Source: Qipengyuania spongiae (GTDB lineage Bacteria; Pseudomonadota; Alphaproteobacteria; Sphingomonadales; Sphingomonadaceae). From it: a DNA stretch of 64,000 nucleotides. Made by a program: the position numbers and the translations under genes. The notes beneath the pieces are model-generated. The model ran no database searches, was not told the DNA's origin, and saw nothing but the letters and a program-made list of their open reading frames with translations. Each line of letters begins with the position of its first letter. The first letter of the stretch is position 1. This document shows, one piece after another, positions 35,189 through 43,544 of the stretch. The stretch covers positions 2,738,501 to 2,802,500 of the forward strand of contig NZ_CP092471.1 in assembly GCF_026168555.1 (NCBI RefSeq). The letters run 5' to 3'.

Positions 35189-36787
35189 TCAGCTCTTCTT
35201 GGCGGGCGCCTTCTTGGCGGCGGCTTTCTTGGGAGGAGCCTTCTTCGCTTCCGGCTCGGCATCGGCCTTCTTCGTGGCAGCCTTCTTTGCCGGAGTCTTC
35301 TTGGCAGCAGGCTTCTTCTCGGCCTTGTCCGCGTCCTTGGTGTCCGCGTCTTTCTTATCGGCGCCCTTCTTGTCGGTATCGTCCTTCTTCGACGCGGCTT
35401 TCTTCTTGGCGGGCGCCTTCTTTGCCGGTGCCTTCTTCTTGGCAGCTTCGGCCTCCTGCTCGTCGGCCTCGATCGCCGCCTCGAGCTCCTCGCGCGTCAC
35501 TTCGCGGTCGCTGATCTCGGCCTTGTCGAAGAGGAAGTCGACGACCTTGTCCTCGTAGAGCGGGGCACGCAGTTGGGCCGCGGCCATCGGTTCGGACTGG
35601 ACGTACTGGACGAAACGCTCGCGATCCTCGGCGCGGTACTGCTGCGCAGCCTGCTGGATCAGCATCTGCATTTCCTGGTTCGAGACCTGGACGTTGTTGC
35701 TCTGCCCGATCTCCGAGAGCAGCAGGCCGAGGCGCACGCGGCGTTCCGCGATGCGGCGATAATCGTCGCGCTCGCTCTCGATTTCCTTCATCTCGGCTTC
35801 GGGATCCTCGGCCCGGGACGCTTCCTGCTCGAGCTGCTGCCAGATCTGCTGGAACTCGGCATCGACCATGCCTTCGGGCACGGGGAAGTCGTGGCCCGCG
35901 GCGAGCTTGTCGAGCAGCTGGCGCTTCATCTGCGTGCGGGTCAGGCCAGCGGTTTCCTGTTCGAGCTGGCCGCGCAGCAATTCCTTGAGCTTGTCGAGGC
36001 TCTCGAGACCGAGATTCGTAGCGAATTCGTCGTCGATCTTGCCTTCGGTCTCGACCTTCACCTGCTTCACGGTAATGTCGAACTCGGCATCCTTGCCGGC
36101 CAGATGCTGCGCCTGGTAATCTTCGGGGAAAGTGACGGTGATGGTCTTCTCGTCGCCCGTCTTGACGCCCTTGAGCTGCTCCTCGAAGCCCGGAATGAAG
36201 GTGCCCGAGCCGAGCACCAGCGGCGCGTCCTCGGCCTTGCCGCCTTCGAACTCCACGCCGTCAAGCTTGCCGACGAAATCGATGATCAGCTGGTCGCCGT
36301 CGGACGCCTTCTTGCTCTTGGCCGCGTCCTTGTAGCTCTTGTTCTGGCCGGCGATGCGTTCCAGCGCCTCGTCCACCTGGCTCTCGTCCACGGGGACGGT
36401 CAGCCGCTCGAGCGCCAGCCCGTCGGTGTCGGGCGCCTCGATCTCGGGTAGGATTTCGAGCTCGACGGTGAGTTCGGCGTCCTTGCCTTCCTCGTAACCC
36501 TCACCGAGTTCGATCTTGGGCTGCATCGCGGGGCGCAGCTCCTTGTCCTTCATCAGCTGGTCGACCGATTCGCGGATCGTGTCGTTCATCGCCTGCGCAT
36601 GGATCTGCTCGCCGTGCATCTTGCGGACGAGGTTGGCCGGCACCTTGCCGGGGCGGAAGCCGGGCATGCGCACCTGCGGCGCGATCTTCTTGATTTCGCC
36701 GCTCACGCGCGCGTCGATCTCGCTTGCCGGAATGGTGACGGTGTAGGCGCGCTTGAGACCGCTGTTGGTCGTTTCCTTGATGTCCAT
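35189..36787 (-). CDS. tig: Trigger factor with lysine/alanine-rich C-terminal tail
   Basis: This is the ribosome-bound chaperone and peptidyl-prolyl isomerase. The start at 36787 (MDIKETTNSGLKRAYTVTIP) gives 532 aa, about 90-100 longer than the E. coli protein. The N-terminal ribosome-docking signature is MPGFRPGKVPANLVRKMHG. The FKBP-type domain follows with DQLIIDFVGKLDGVEF and GTFIPGFEEQLKG, then the C-terminal chaperone arms. The last 85 or so residues (35189-35446) are a low-complexity K/A/P/D tail made of AKKAPAKK-like repeats, resembling histone-H1-like tails. tRNA-Leu lies 59 bases upstream on the same strand. Confidence 0.95.
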   Translation of the reverse strand: MDIKETTNSGLKRAYTVTIPASEIDARVSGEIKKIAPQVRMPGFRPGKVPANLVRKMHGEQIHAQAMNDTIRESVDQLMKDKELRPAMQPKIELGEGYEEGKDAELTVELEILPEIEAPDTDGLALERLTVPVDESQVDEALERIAGQNKSYKDAAKSKKASDGDQLIIDFVGKLDGVEFEGGKAEDAPLVLGSGTFIPGFEEQLKGVKTGDEKTITVTFPEDYQAQHLAGKDAEFDITVKQVKVETEGKIDDEFATNLGLESLDKLKELLRGQLEQETAGLTRTQMKRQLLDKLAAGHDFPVPEGMVDAEFQQIWQQLEQEASRAEDPEAEMKEIESERDDYRRIAERRVRLGLLLSEIGQSNNVQVSNQEMQMLIQQAAQQYRAEDRERFVQYVQSEPMAAAQLRAPLYEDKVVDFLFDKAEISDREVTREELEAAIEADEQEAEAAKKKAPAKKAPAKKKAASKKDDTDKKGADKKDADTKDADKAEKKPAAKKTPAKKAATKKADAEPEAKKAPPKKAAAKKAPAKKS

Positions 36788-36846
36788 GGACTTGCTGACT
36801 TCCGCTGGTTCGAATTCGTTTGCTGCCCGGGGCAGGAGGGCGGTTC

Positions 36847-36931
36847 TGGTGCGGGCGAAGGGACTCGAACCCCCACATCTTTCGATACTGGTACCTAAAA
36901 CCAGCGCGTCTACCAATTCCGCCACGCCCGC
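36847..36931 (-). tRNA. tRNA-Leu (anticodon UAG)
   Basis: The 85-nt tRNA includes an encoded CCA. Acceptor arms GCGGGCG and CGCCCGC pair. The anticodon arm is CTGGT-TTTAGGT-ACCAG with anticodon TAG, and a long class II variable arm is present, as expected for tRNA-Leu. The T arm contains GGTTCGAGTCC. It is on the same strand as tig and may be cotranscribed with it. No integrase or duplicated attachment sequence accompanies it. Confidence 0.95.
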
Positions 36932-37082
36932 AACCCGAACGAAGCCGCGCGGCAGCCGGGGCCACCGCGCGTCAGGTGCGACGAGCCTCTAATGCGAAGC
37001 GTTCAAAAGGGCAAGCGCGGCGGCGAACGGTGGAACGCCGATGCGTCTCGGTCGGTTGTTGGAGAGAAAGGCGAGCATTGTC

Positions 37083-37313
37083 ATGAGCGATTACGACATA
37101 CCGAAAACGCCTCCGGCTACACCCCCCGTGGTCGATCCGCCGGTCGAACCCAAGACCGCAGCGGAAATGGAAGCAGAGGGCGAAACCGAGGGCGAGGTTC
37201 TCGGGCATCGTAGCGATCCCAGCGAGATCGATACCGAACGCTCTAACGAATTGACGAGGCGCGACAAACTGGACGGTGCGGGCGAAATGATGCTCGACCT
37301 TCCCCCCGACTGA
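37083..37313 (+). CDS. Small acidic, proline-rich protein, probably disordered
   Basis: This 76-aa protein begins MSDYDIPKTPPATPPVVDPP (37083). A longer frame from 37041 is possible but lacks a better site. The N-terminal third is rich in Pro and Thr. The rest is acidic (EMEAEGETEGEV) and ends with RRDKLDGAGEMMLDLPPD. No domain is recognised and no membrane segment is present. It is followed closely by another small Pro-rich gene and by the DUF3297 gene, all on the plus strand. The function is unknown. Confidence 0.6.
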   Translation: MSDYDIPKTPPATPPVVDPPVEPKTAAEMEAEGETEGEVLGHRSDPSEIDTERSNELTRRDKLDGAGEMMLDLPPD

Positions 37314-37324
37314 GGAGACCCAGA

Positions 37325-37513
37325 ATGGCTACGCAACCCGACCCCTCCCCCGACACCATCGATCCCGGCGCACCGAGCGAGATGCCGCCCGACAGCCTGC
37401 CCGGCTCGCCAGACGAGGCGCCGATGCAGGAACCGCCGGGCTTCGATCCGCCGCAGCCCGATATCGACAATCCGGGGCGGGGTCCGATGGAAACGCCGCC
37501 CCCGCCGGATTGA
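37325..37513 (+). CDS. Small proline/aspartate-rich protein, probably disordered
   Basis: This 62-aa protein is composed almost wholly of P, D, E, G, S and M (for example GSPDEAPMQEPPGFDPPQPD). GAGGAG lies seven bases before the ATG, a good ribosome-binding site, and the frame begins 11 bases after the preceding small gene. No fold is predicted from sequence. Its tandem arrangement with the preceding protein of similar composition suggests a shared, unknown role. Confidence 0.6.
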   Translation: MATQPDPSPDTIDPGAPSEMPPDSLPGSPDEAPMQEPPGFDPPQPDIDNPGRGPMETPPPPD

Positions 37514-37552
37514 TCTTGCCGGTTCGCTCATCCGAACTTACAGGCCGCGCGC

Positions 37553-37837
37553 ATGAGCGAAGACACCAAGACCGACCTTCCCCCGCACCGGCTTTCCGTC
37601 AATCCGGGGAGCGAGCATTTCGATGCAGACGTCCTGCAACGGGGCGTCGGCATCCGCTTCAAGGGCAAGCAGCGCACCGATATCGAGGAATACTCGATCG
37701 ACGAGAACTGGGTGCGGGTGCAAGCGGGCAAGACCGTCGACCGCAAGGGTCGGCCGCTCACGCTGAAACTCACCGGACCGGTCGAAGCCTGGTACGAGGA
37801 TCTCGGCGAAGACGCACCGGTCGCCAAGGCCGGTTGA
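37553..37837 (+). CDS. DUF3297 family protein
   Basis: This 94-aa cytoplasmic protein of unknown function is widespread in proteobacteria. It shows the family pattern LPPHRLSVNPGSEHFDADVL, then GVGIRFKGKQRTDIEEYSI and LTLKLTGPVEAWYEDLGED. It follows two small disordered proteins and precedes der by 120 bases. No catalytic residue is evident. A homologue structure would be needed to propose a role. Confidence 0.88.
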   Translation: MSEDTKTDLPPHRLSVNPGSEHFDADVLQRGVGIRFKGKQRTDIEEYSIDENWVRVQAGKTVDRKGRPLTLKLTGPVEAWYEDLGEDAPVAKAG

Positions 37838-37957
37838 TATTTCCGACAGCCGGGCGGCCTTCTGTCGGTTGTCCGGCTACGGCTTCTGCGACCTCGCGCT
37901 TGCCAAAGCGGCACGCAGCCTCCAACTGCGCGGGCGGAAACGCATGAGACCGCACCC

Positions 37958-39379
37958 GTGAAACCGACCGTCATCATCATCGGCCGCCCCAATGTGGGCA
38001 AGTCCACGCTGTTCAACCGGCTTGTGGGCAAGAAGCTCGCGCTTGTCGATGACCAGCCCGGCGTCACGCGCGATCGCCGCATAGGCGATGCCAGCATCGC
38101 GGGTCTCGAATTCACCGTGGTCGATACCGCCGGGTGGGAGGACGAGGATCCCGACACCCTCCCCGGCCGGATGCGCGCGCAAACCGAGGTTTCGCTCGAA
38201 GGCGCTGACGCGGCTATGTTCGTGGTCGATGCGCGCAGCGGCCTCACCCCGCTCGACGAGGAGATCGGCCGCTGGCTGCGCGGGCAGAGCGTGCCCGTGG
38301 TCCTGGTCGTCAACAAGGCCGAGGGCGCCGCGGGCGAGAGCGGAGTGCTGGAAAGCTACTCGCTCGGTCTCGGTGAGCCGATCCCGATTTCCGCCGAGCA
38401 TGGCGAAGGCGTGGCCGACCTGTTCCAGGGGCTCTGGCCCGTCATCGGCGAAAAGGCCGAAGGCGCCGACGCGGCTGCGACCGAACAAGACGCCGATGAA
38501 GACGACGAGGAAGGCCCTCTCGGTCCGCTGAAGCTCGCCATCGTCGGCCGGCCCAATGCGGGAAAATCCACGCTGATCAACCGGCTGCTGGGCGAAAACC
38601 GCCTGCTGACCGGACCGGAGGCGGGGATCACCCGCGATTCGATCGCGATCGACTGGCAATGGACCGCACCGGGCGGCGAAACGCGCGAGATTCGGCTGAT
38701 CGACACGGCGGGAATGCGCAAGAAGGCCAAGGTGCAGGACAAGCTCGAGCGTCTGTCCGTCGCCGACGCACGCCGCGCGGTCGATTTCGCCGAAGTTGTC
38801 GTGCTCCTCCTCGATGCGACCAAGGGTCTCGAGCATCAGGACCTCAAGATCGCCGACATGGTCCTTCAGGAAGGCCGCGCCCTGATGGTCGCGATCAACA
38901 AGTGGGACGTGGCCGAGAATGCGAGTTCGCTGTTCAACGGCATTCGCGGTGCGCTCGACGAAGGGTTGTCGCAGGTTCGCGGGCTCCCGCTGCTCGCGGT
39001 CAGCGCCAAGACCGGCAAGGGTCTCGACACGCTCCTGAAGGCTGCTTTCGAAATTCGCGAGAGCTGGTCCAAGCGCGTGCCGACCGCTGCGCTCAACCGC
39101 TGGTTCGACGATGCGCTGGATGCCAATCCGCCGCCGGCACCCGGTGGGCGGCGGATCAAGCTGCGCTACATCACCCAGGCCGGGACGCGTCCGCCGCGCT
39201 TCGTGGTGTTCGGCACCCGGCTCGACGATCTGCCCAAGAGCTACGAGCGCTATCTCGTCAACGGCATCCGCGCCAAGCTCGGCTTCGATGCGGTGCCGGT
39301 GCGTGTCGTGCTCAAGAGCCCTAAGAACCCCTACAACGCGAACAAGGGCGGCGGCGGCAATTACAGCGGGGGGCGGTGA
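37958..39379 (+). CDS. der: Ribosome biogenesis GTPase Der (EngA)
   Basis: This tandem-domain GTPase is needed for 50S subunit assembly, 473 aa from a GTG start. GTPase domain 1 has G1 GRPNVGKSTLFN, G3 DTAGWEDED and G4 NKAEG (NKxE in place of the usual NKxD, common in domain 1). GTPase domain 2 has G1 GRPNAGKSTLINR, G3 DTAGM and G4 NKWD. A KH-like C-terminal domain (PPRFVVFGTRLDDLPKSYER) follows. An acidic linker (EQDADEDDEEG) separates the two G domains. The stop overlaps the DUF2721 start as TGATG. Confidence 0.96.
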   Translation: MKPTVIIIGRPNVGKSTLFNRLVGKKLALVDDQPGVTRDRRIGDASIAGLEFTVVDTAGWEDEDPDTLPGRMRAQTEVSLEGADAAMFVVDARSGLTPLDEEIGRWLRGQSVPVVLVVNKAEGAAGESGVLESYSLGLGEPIPISAEHGEGVADLFQGLWPVIGEKAEGADAAATEQDADEDDEEGPLGPLKLAIVGRPNAGKSTLINRLLGENRLLTGPEAGITRDSIAIDWQWTAPGGETREIRLIDTAGMRKKAKVQDKLERLSVADARRAVDFAEVVVLLLDATKGLEHQDLKIADMVLQEGRALMVAINKWDVAENASSLFNGIRGALDEGLSQVRGLPLLAVSAKTGKGLDTLLKAAFEIRESWSKRVPTAALNRWFDDALDANPPPAPGGRRIKLRYITQAGTRPPRFVVFGTRLDDLPKSYERYLVNGIRAKLGFDAVPVRVVLKSPKNPYNANKGGGGNYSGGR

Positions 39380-39858
39380 TGGTGCTCGATATCCTCTCCG
39401 TCGCGCCGCCACTGGCGGTCGAACTCATCCAGCGCACGTCGAGCGCGGTGCGAGTGCAGCACATCCTGCAACTGAGCCTTGCGCCGGTGTTCCTGCTCGC
39501 CGGGATCGGCGCGATCATGAACGTGATGGTCAGCCGTCTGATCTGGATCGGCGGACGGATCGACCTGATCGACAACCGCGCCAACGACAATCCGCGCCGC
39601 ACGGACGTGTCCGAGCGGGCCTGGCTTCTGAAGCGCCGCCAGCTCGCGCAGACTGCCGTGATGTGCGGCACCGGTTCCGCCGTGCTGATCAGTCTGGTGG
39701 TCATGCTGCTGTTCGTCAGCGCATGGATCGAGGCGCAGATCGGCACCATCATCGCCATTGCCTGGATCGCCACCATGGCCCTGCTGATCGTCGGACTGGC
39801 ACTGTTCTTCCGCGAGGCGATGCTCGCGCGGCGGCCCGTCGGCAGCCGTCGTTCCTAG
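39379..39858 (+). CDS. DUF2721 family membrane protein
   Basis: This inner-membrane protein of 159 aa starts at ATG 39379, overlapping the der stop. GTG three bases earlier is an alternative. Hydrophobic segments are HILQLSLAPVFLLAGIGAIMNVM, AVLISLVVMLLFVSAWI and IIAIAWIATMALLIVGLALFF (partly quoted). The cytoplasmic stretch GRIDLIDNRANDNPRRTD...RRRQLA between them matches DUF2721. The function of the family is unknown. Translational coupling to der is likely. Confidence 0.82.
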   Translation: MVLDILSVAPPLAVELIQRTSSAVRVQHILQLSLAPVFLLAGIGAIMNVMVSRLIWIGGRIDLIDNRANDNPRRTDVSERAWLLKRRQLAQTAVMCGTGSAVLISLVVMLLFVSAWIEAQIGTIIAIAWIATMALLIVGLALFFREAMLARRPVGSRRS

Positions 39859-39991
39859 AACATTGGCCCAGGGTTTCGGACGGAATTTCGGCGTTCAGCG
39901 CCGAGCCGTTCTCGGCTCACGATTCCGCGTGCCTCGTGTCGCTGAATATTCACCCGGCGCTCCCCATTAAGGCTTCAGGAGGAGTACCAAG

Positions 39992-40198
39992 ATGACCGCC
40001 AGCCGCCTGACCGTTCGCATCCACGACGACGCCGAAGCGAGCGAGATAGTGTACGACACAGCGGATATCCGCACCGCCCTGGCAGTCGCCGAAATCAATG
40101 CCGTCCACGGGCGCGCCGACATCATGCAGGGCCGCCGGGTGATCGCCCGGCTCGCCAAGCGTGGCGAGAACCGGGCGAATTTCTGGGAAGTGTTCTAA
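39992..40198 (+). CDS. Small conserved-looking protein, unknown function
   Basis: This 68-aa protein begins MTASRLTVRIHDDAEASEIV, with a near-perfect AGGAGGAG site eight bases upstream, so it is very probably translated. It appears as a mixed alpha/beta soluble protein with the central helix DIRTALAVAEINAVHGRADI. No named family is recognised. It sits between the DUF2721 gene and the convergent bacterioferritin gene. Confidence 0.7.
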   Translation: MTASRLTVRIHDDAEASEIVYDTADIRTALAVAEINAVHGRADIMQGRRVIARLAKRGENRANFWEVF

Positions 40199-40207
40199 AG
40201 CTGGCGC

Positions 40208-40708
40208 CTAGTCGACGTCCCCGCCATTGCCCTCGCCAGCGGCGGCGCTGTTGAGTTGGACGTAATTCTCGATCCCCATCCGGACGATCATGTCGAATTG
40301 CTTTTCGAGGAAGTCGACATGCTCTTCCTCGTTGCGCAGGATATCCTCGAACAGCTGGCCCGAGGTGAAGTCGCGCACTCCCTGACAATATTCCGCCGCT
40401 TCGCGCAGAAGCGGAATCGCCTCCATTTCGAGCGCCAGATCCGCCTCGAGTATCTCGCGTACCGACTCGCCGACCTTGAGCTTGTGCAACGCCTGGAAAT
40501 TGGGAAGCCCGTCAAGGAAGAGAATGCGATCGGCCAGGCGATCGGCGTGGACCATCTCCTCGATCGATTCCTTGCGCTCGTATTCGGCGAGCTTGTAGAT
40601 GCCCCAATTGTCGAGCACGCGGTAATGCAACCAGTACTGGTTGATCGCGGTCAGCTCGTTCGTGAGCGCCTTGTTGAGATATTCGATGACCTTGCCGTCG
40701 CCCTTCAT
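40208..40708 (-). CDS. bfr: Bacterioferritin
   Basis: This haem-containing ferritin stores iron as a 24-mer, 166 aa. Ferroxidase ligands are in NELTAINQYWLHYRVLDNWG, ERKESIEEMVHADRL (Glu, His) and the late RNEEEHVDFLEKQ. The haem-ligand Met is in EEMVHAD, so haem binding should be intact. The C-terminal extension AAAGEGNGGDVD is slightly longer than in E. coli. bfd lies upstream on the same strand, separated by a 122-base gap with a hairpin. Confidence 0.95.
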   Translation of the reverse strand: MKGDGKVIEYLNKALTNELTAINQYWLHYRVLDNWGIYKLAEYERKESIEEMVHADRLADRILFLDGLPNFQALHKLKVGESVREILEADLALEMEAIPLLREAAEYCQGVRDFTSGQLFEDILRNEEEHVDFLEKQFDMIVRMGIENYVQLNSAAAGEGNGGDVD

Positions 40709-40784
40709 CGCGCGCTCCTGCGATCCTGTAAGATGGGCGATCTATGCGCGAGGCGTTCGGTCCTGACAAGGGCTGCACGCCGAA

Positions 40785-40806
40785 AAATGGCGGAATTCCG
40801 CCATTT
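40785..40806 (-). terminator. 22-base perfect palindrome followed by T-run (bfd terminator)
   Basis: Nine-base arms AAATGGCGG and CCGCCATTT flank AATT. On the minus strand the hairpin is followed by TT, making a TTTTT tract with the arm. It probably ends the bfd transcript, but a perfect palindrome between bfd and bfr could also be a protein-binding operator. A weaker Fur-like word lies at about 40805-40826. Confidence 0.55.
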
Positions 40807-40830
40807 GAAAGAGATTTTCAATAGCGCGCG

Positions 40831-41025
40831 TCAGGCCGCAACGTGAGTCGGAACATAGGCGGCCGCACGCTCTTCGGCGACGATCTCGTCTGCCTCGCAC
40901 AAGCAGGTGCCGCAACTTGGCTGCTTGCCCAGCGCCGCATAACAGGCTTCCGCATCGCCCGGGCAACGGCGAGCCACGTTCCGTAGCTCCGTTTCCCTGA
41001 TCGCGTTGCAGATGCAGATATACAT
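40831..41025 (-). CDS. bfd: Bacterioferritin-associated ferredoxin
   Basis: Bfd donates electrons to bacterioferritin to release stored iron. The start at 41025 (MYICICNAIRETEL) has an AGGAG upstream and gives 64 aa. The four [2Fe-2S] cysteines are visible in YICICNAI and QPSCGTCLCEAD, with an additional Cys in RRCPGDAEACY. A good Fur-box match about 45 bases upstream implies induction under iron limitation. bfr follows on the same strand. Confidence 0.93.
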   Translation of the reverse strand: MYICICNAIRETELRNVARRCPGDAEACYAALGKQPSCGTCLCEADEIVAEERAAAYVPTHVAA

Positions 41026-41069
41026 ACGCCTAGCGCTCCTCTGAAATTGACTCGCAAGAGCGGATTTAG

Positions 41070-41090
41070 TGCGAAGTATTCTCAATAGCA
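41070..41090. promoter_or_regulatory. Fur box upstream of bfd
   Basis: The near-palindromic 21 bases (TGCGAAGTATTCTCAATAGC plus A) agree closely with the proteobacterial Fur-box form TGCGAATGATTCTCAATTGC. It is centred about 55 bases upstream of the bfd start, just past the DUF418 stop codon. Confidence 0.65.
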
Positions 41091-41094
41091 ACCC

Positions 41095-42384
41095 TTACCG
41101 CAATAGGGGAAAGACCCGCTGATACGTAAGACACCGCCACAGCCATTCGAGCGGACCATAGCGAAAGCGGTCGAGCCAAGGTTTCGACCAAGCCAGCATC
41201 AGCACCCAGGCAACAAGCATGACCATATATAGCTCGCCGCGCGTGAACTCGCCGAACAAGCCGCCAGCCCAGCCGTGAAACACCATCATCATCACAGCCG
41301 ACGTGCCCAGATAGTTTGTGAAGGCCGCCCTTCCCGCGGCTTTCACCCGCACAGCCAGCCAACCCCTAGCCGCCGCGCACCAGACAGCCAGCAGCGTCGC
41401 GTAACCCAGAGTCGTCATCAGGTTTGGAAAATGGGACCAGCCCGTGAAGGCCGCCATCGTGCCGTAATAGCTGAAACCACCCTCGGCCACGCGCTGGGCG
41501 ATCCACAGATTCGCGAGCGCCCCGGTCAGCCATGAAGCCGCTCCCCAGAACAGAAATCTTCCGCCCGCGATGGCGCCTGAGAAAAGGCCGAAGCGGTAGA
41601 GCGCCATGCCGATCAGCATCAGAGGCAGCGTTTCGGTCCAGAGCGTTATCAGTGCGTTGCTGAGATCCCCGACATGTTCCGCAAAACGATGCGCGACTAG
41701 CCCCGAATAGTCCCCCGACCGGACAAGTTGCGCGTCGACGAGGGCTTCGCTGAGTTCGTGCTGCTTGCCTTCGGCCATGGTGACACGCATTTCCTGCGCG
41801 GCCTCCGGCGTCCCGGGAAACGATCCATCGGCCGCCGCCTGCAAAGAAAAAGCAAGGCCCAGATACAGCAGCCCGCCCAGCACATAGCCGATGAGACCAA
41901 GGGCCAGCTGCTTCTCTTCGCTCAACCTTACGAATAGCAACGCGACGAGACCGGACGCGGCGTAAAGGAACAGAATGTCCCCCTCCCAGATCAGGAAATA
42001 GTGGATCAGGCCGAACAGGCCGAGAAACAGCAGCCGGCGGACCTGCAGCGCTCGTGCCGCACCCCTCGCCCAGGCCCTTTCCATGAAGAGGTAGAGGCCC
42101 GCACCGAACAGCAGGGTGAAGAGCCCGCGCATCTTGCCGTCGATCAGCACGAATTGCGCGATCCACATCGCGTTCTCCGCGGTGCCGTGGGGCGTCAGGA
42201 ACGCGCCCGGATAGATGTAAGCGCTGAACGGCTGACCGAACGCGACGATGTTCGCGACGAGGATGCCCATGACGGCGATACCGCGAATGAAGTCGAGGCT
42301 CGCAATCCGGTCCGCCGAAGGACCTGTCGGCGCGAACTGCCCGGGCTGGTCGGGCGTGCCCGCCGGCACTCGAGTTGCACTCAT
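41095..42384 (-). CDS. DUF418 family membrane protein (YeiB-like)
   Basis: This 429-aa polytopic inner-membrane protein has about ten hydrophobic segments. The N-terminal signature IASLDFIRGIAVMGILVANI and the loop DGKMRGLFTLLFGAGLYLF are characteristic of YeiB/DUF418 proteins, distant relatives of membrane acyltransferases. The C-terminal part contains NYLGTSAVMMMVFHGWAGG and LYMVMLVAWVLMLAWSKPWL. The substrate is unknown. Its stop codon is five bases from the Fur box of bfd, on the same strand. Confidence 0.87.
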   Translation of the reverse strand: MSATRVPAGTPDQPGQFAPTGPSADRIASLDFIRGIAVMGILVANIVAFGQPFSAYIYPGAFLTPHGTAENAMWIAQFVLIDGKMRGLFTLLFGAGLYLFMERAWARGAARALQVRRLLFLGLFGLIHYFLIWEGDILFLYAASGLVALLFVRLSEEKQLALGLIGYVLGGLLYLGLAFSLQAAADGSFPGTPEAAQEMRVTMAEGKQHELSEALVDAQLVRSGDYSGLVAHRFAEHVGDLSNALITLWTETLPLMLIGMALYRFGLFSGAIAGGRFLFWGAASWLTGALANLWIAQRVAEGGFSYYGTMAAFTGWSHFPNLMTTLGYATLLAVWCAAARGWLAVRVKAAGRAAFTNYLGTSAVMMMVFHGWAGGLFGEFTRGELYMVMLVAWVLMLAWSKPWLDRFRYGPLEWLWRCLTYQRVFPLLR

Positions 42385-42455
42385 TCAGGTCTCTCCCGTC
42401 GCCCGCGCGTTAGGCGCACGCGAAGCGAGTAGGAAAGCGTTATCTGCGTGTCCGC

Positions 42456-43544
42456 CTATCGCGTGACCAGGCAATCCTGTCCGCTTGCCTTCAGAGCGGC
42501 ACAGGCCCGCGTCGCTTCCGTCTGTGTGGCGAAGCCGCCTGCAAGGAGCTTGGTCAGCCGACCGGCCGGTTCCTTAAGCTTCGTCGCACCGGAAAGCGCT
42601 GAGCGGGCGGCCAGCCGGTCCCACAGCCGATCCGCATTGCTCGCGACCCCGAAGGCGCCGAGCTGGATTTTCCACGGACCGTCCCGGCGTTCCACTGGCG
42701 CGCGCGGCGCTGTTGACGCGAGGGCAGGTGCCGGTTGTGCCGCCAACGGGCCCGGCGTCGAAAGGGGTGCCGCTTTCGGAGCGGCTATAGTGTAGTCGGC
42801 CCCTGCTCGCTGCATATCGGACGCCCGCGCCACGACGACCCGCTCGGGTATCGGCGGAGATGCGGCCGCGTTCGCAGTCTGTCGCTGCGGTCTTTCGCGC
42901 GGGGTCGCCATCTGCTCGGGTGTGCCGCCGGTGGCGAGATCGGCAGCGGCGAGATCGCTGGCCCGCGCCGCTTCGGCCTCGCTCTTCAGAGTCCCTGCAA
43001 GAAGCTGCGCCTCCTGCCGCTGCGCGAGCGGAATGTATTCGTCCATCTGTGTGATCGCGCCGCGCGCCTGCGGCAGGCCTGCCGAATTGGCGAGCGTCGC
43101 CAGCGCGTAGGCGCGCACCCAGTCCTTTTCGACCAGATCGCCGTTGAAATGCGCGATACCCAACAGATATTGCGCGCGCGGATCGCCCCGCTCCGCCGCC
43201 GCCTTCACGTAAGGCAGAGCTTCCCTGTGCCTCCCGTCCTGAAACACCAGCAACCCGTAATTGTCGGCCGCTTTCGCGTGACCCTGATTGGCGGCGAGCA
43301 GATAGAGCGCCTCGGCTTGGCGAGCGTCCGCCTCTACGCCGCGACCCAGGCGATAGGCCTGAGCAAGGTTGAACTGCGCGTCGGGATCGCCGTCGGCCGC
43401 GGGCTGCGACCATTCGCGCACCGCCATGGCATAATCGCCCGCACTCCAGGCATCGACTCCGGCCTTCACGTCCGCCGCCACGGGCGCCGCCAGCGCGGCA
43501 AGGGCGCCCGCCGCGAGGAAAGTGGAAATCGTCTTGCCGTTCAT
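42456..43544 (-). CDS. Sel1-repeat and SPOR-domain protein
   Basis: This is a predicted periplasmic protein of 362 aa. The start at 43544 (MNGKTISTFLAAGALAALAA) has GGAG upstream and gives a signal peptide ending VAAD. Sel1-like repeats run over about residues 30-150 (DAQFNLAQAYRLGRGVEADA, AQYLLGIAHFNGDLVEKD). After a Pro/Ala linker comes a C-terminal SPOR domain (GPWKIQLGAFGVASNADRLW to DCLVTR). SPOR domains bind denuded septal peptidoglycan. It is divergent from the ParA gene, and a second SPOR protein ends that cluster. Confidence 0.85.
   Translation of the reverse strand: MNGKTISTFLAAGALAALAAPVAADVKAGVDAWSAGDYAMAVREWSQPAADGDPDAQFNLAQAYRLGRGVEADARQAEALYLLAANQGHAKAADNYGLLVFQDGRHREALPYVKAAAERGDPRAQYLLGIAHFNGDLVEKDWVRAYALATLANSAGLPQARGAITQMDEYIPLAQRQEAQLLAGTLKSEAEAARASDLAAADLATGGTPEQMATPRERPQRQTANAAASPPIPERVVVARASDMQRAGADYTIAAPKAAPLSTPGPLAAQPAPALASTAPRAPVERRDGPWKIQLGAFGVASNADRLWDRLAARSALSGATKLKEPAGRLTKLLAGGFATQTEATRACAALKASGQDCLVTR

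Noticed and set aside
36847-36931. tRNA-Leu as a possible integration site for a mobile element
   Set aside because: No integrase, no duplicated tRNA 3' end and no composition change beside it. The neighbours are housekeeping genes.
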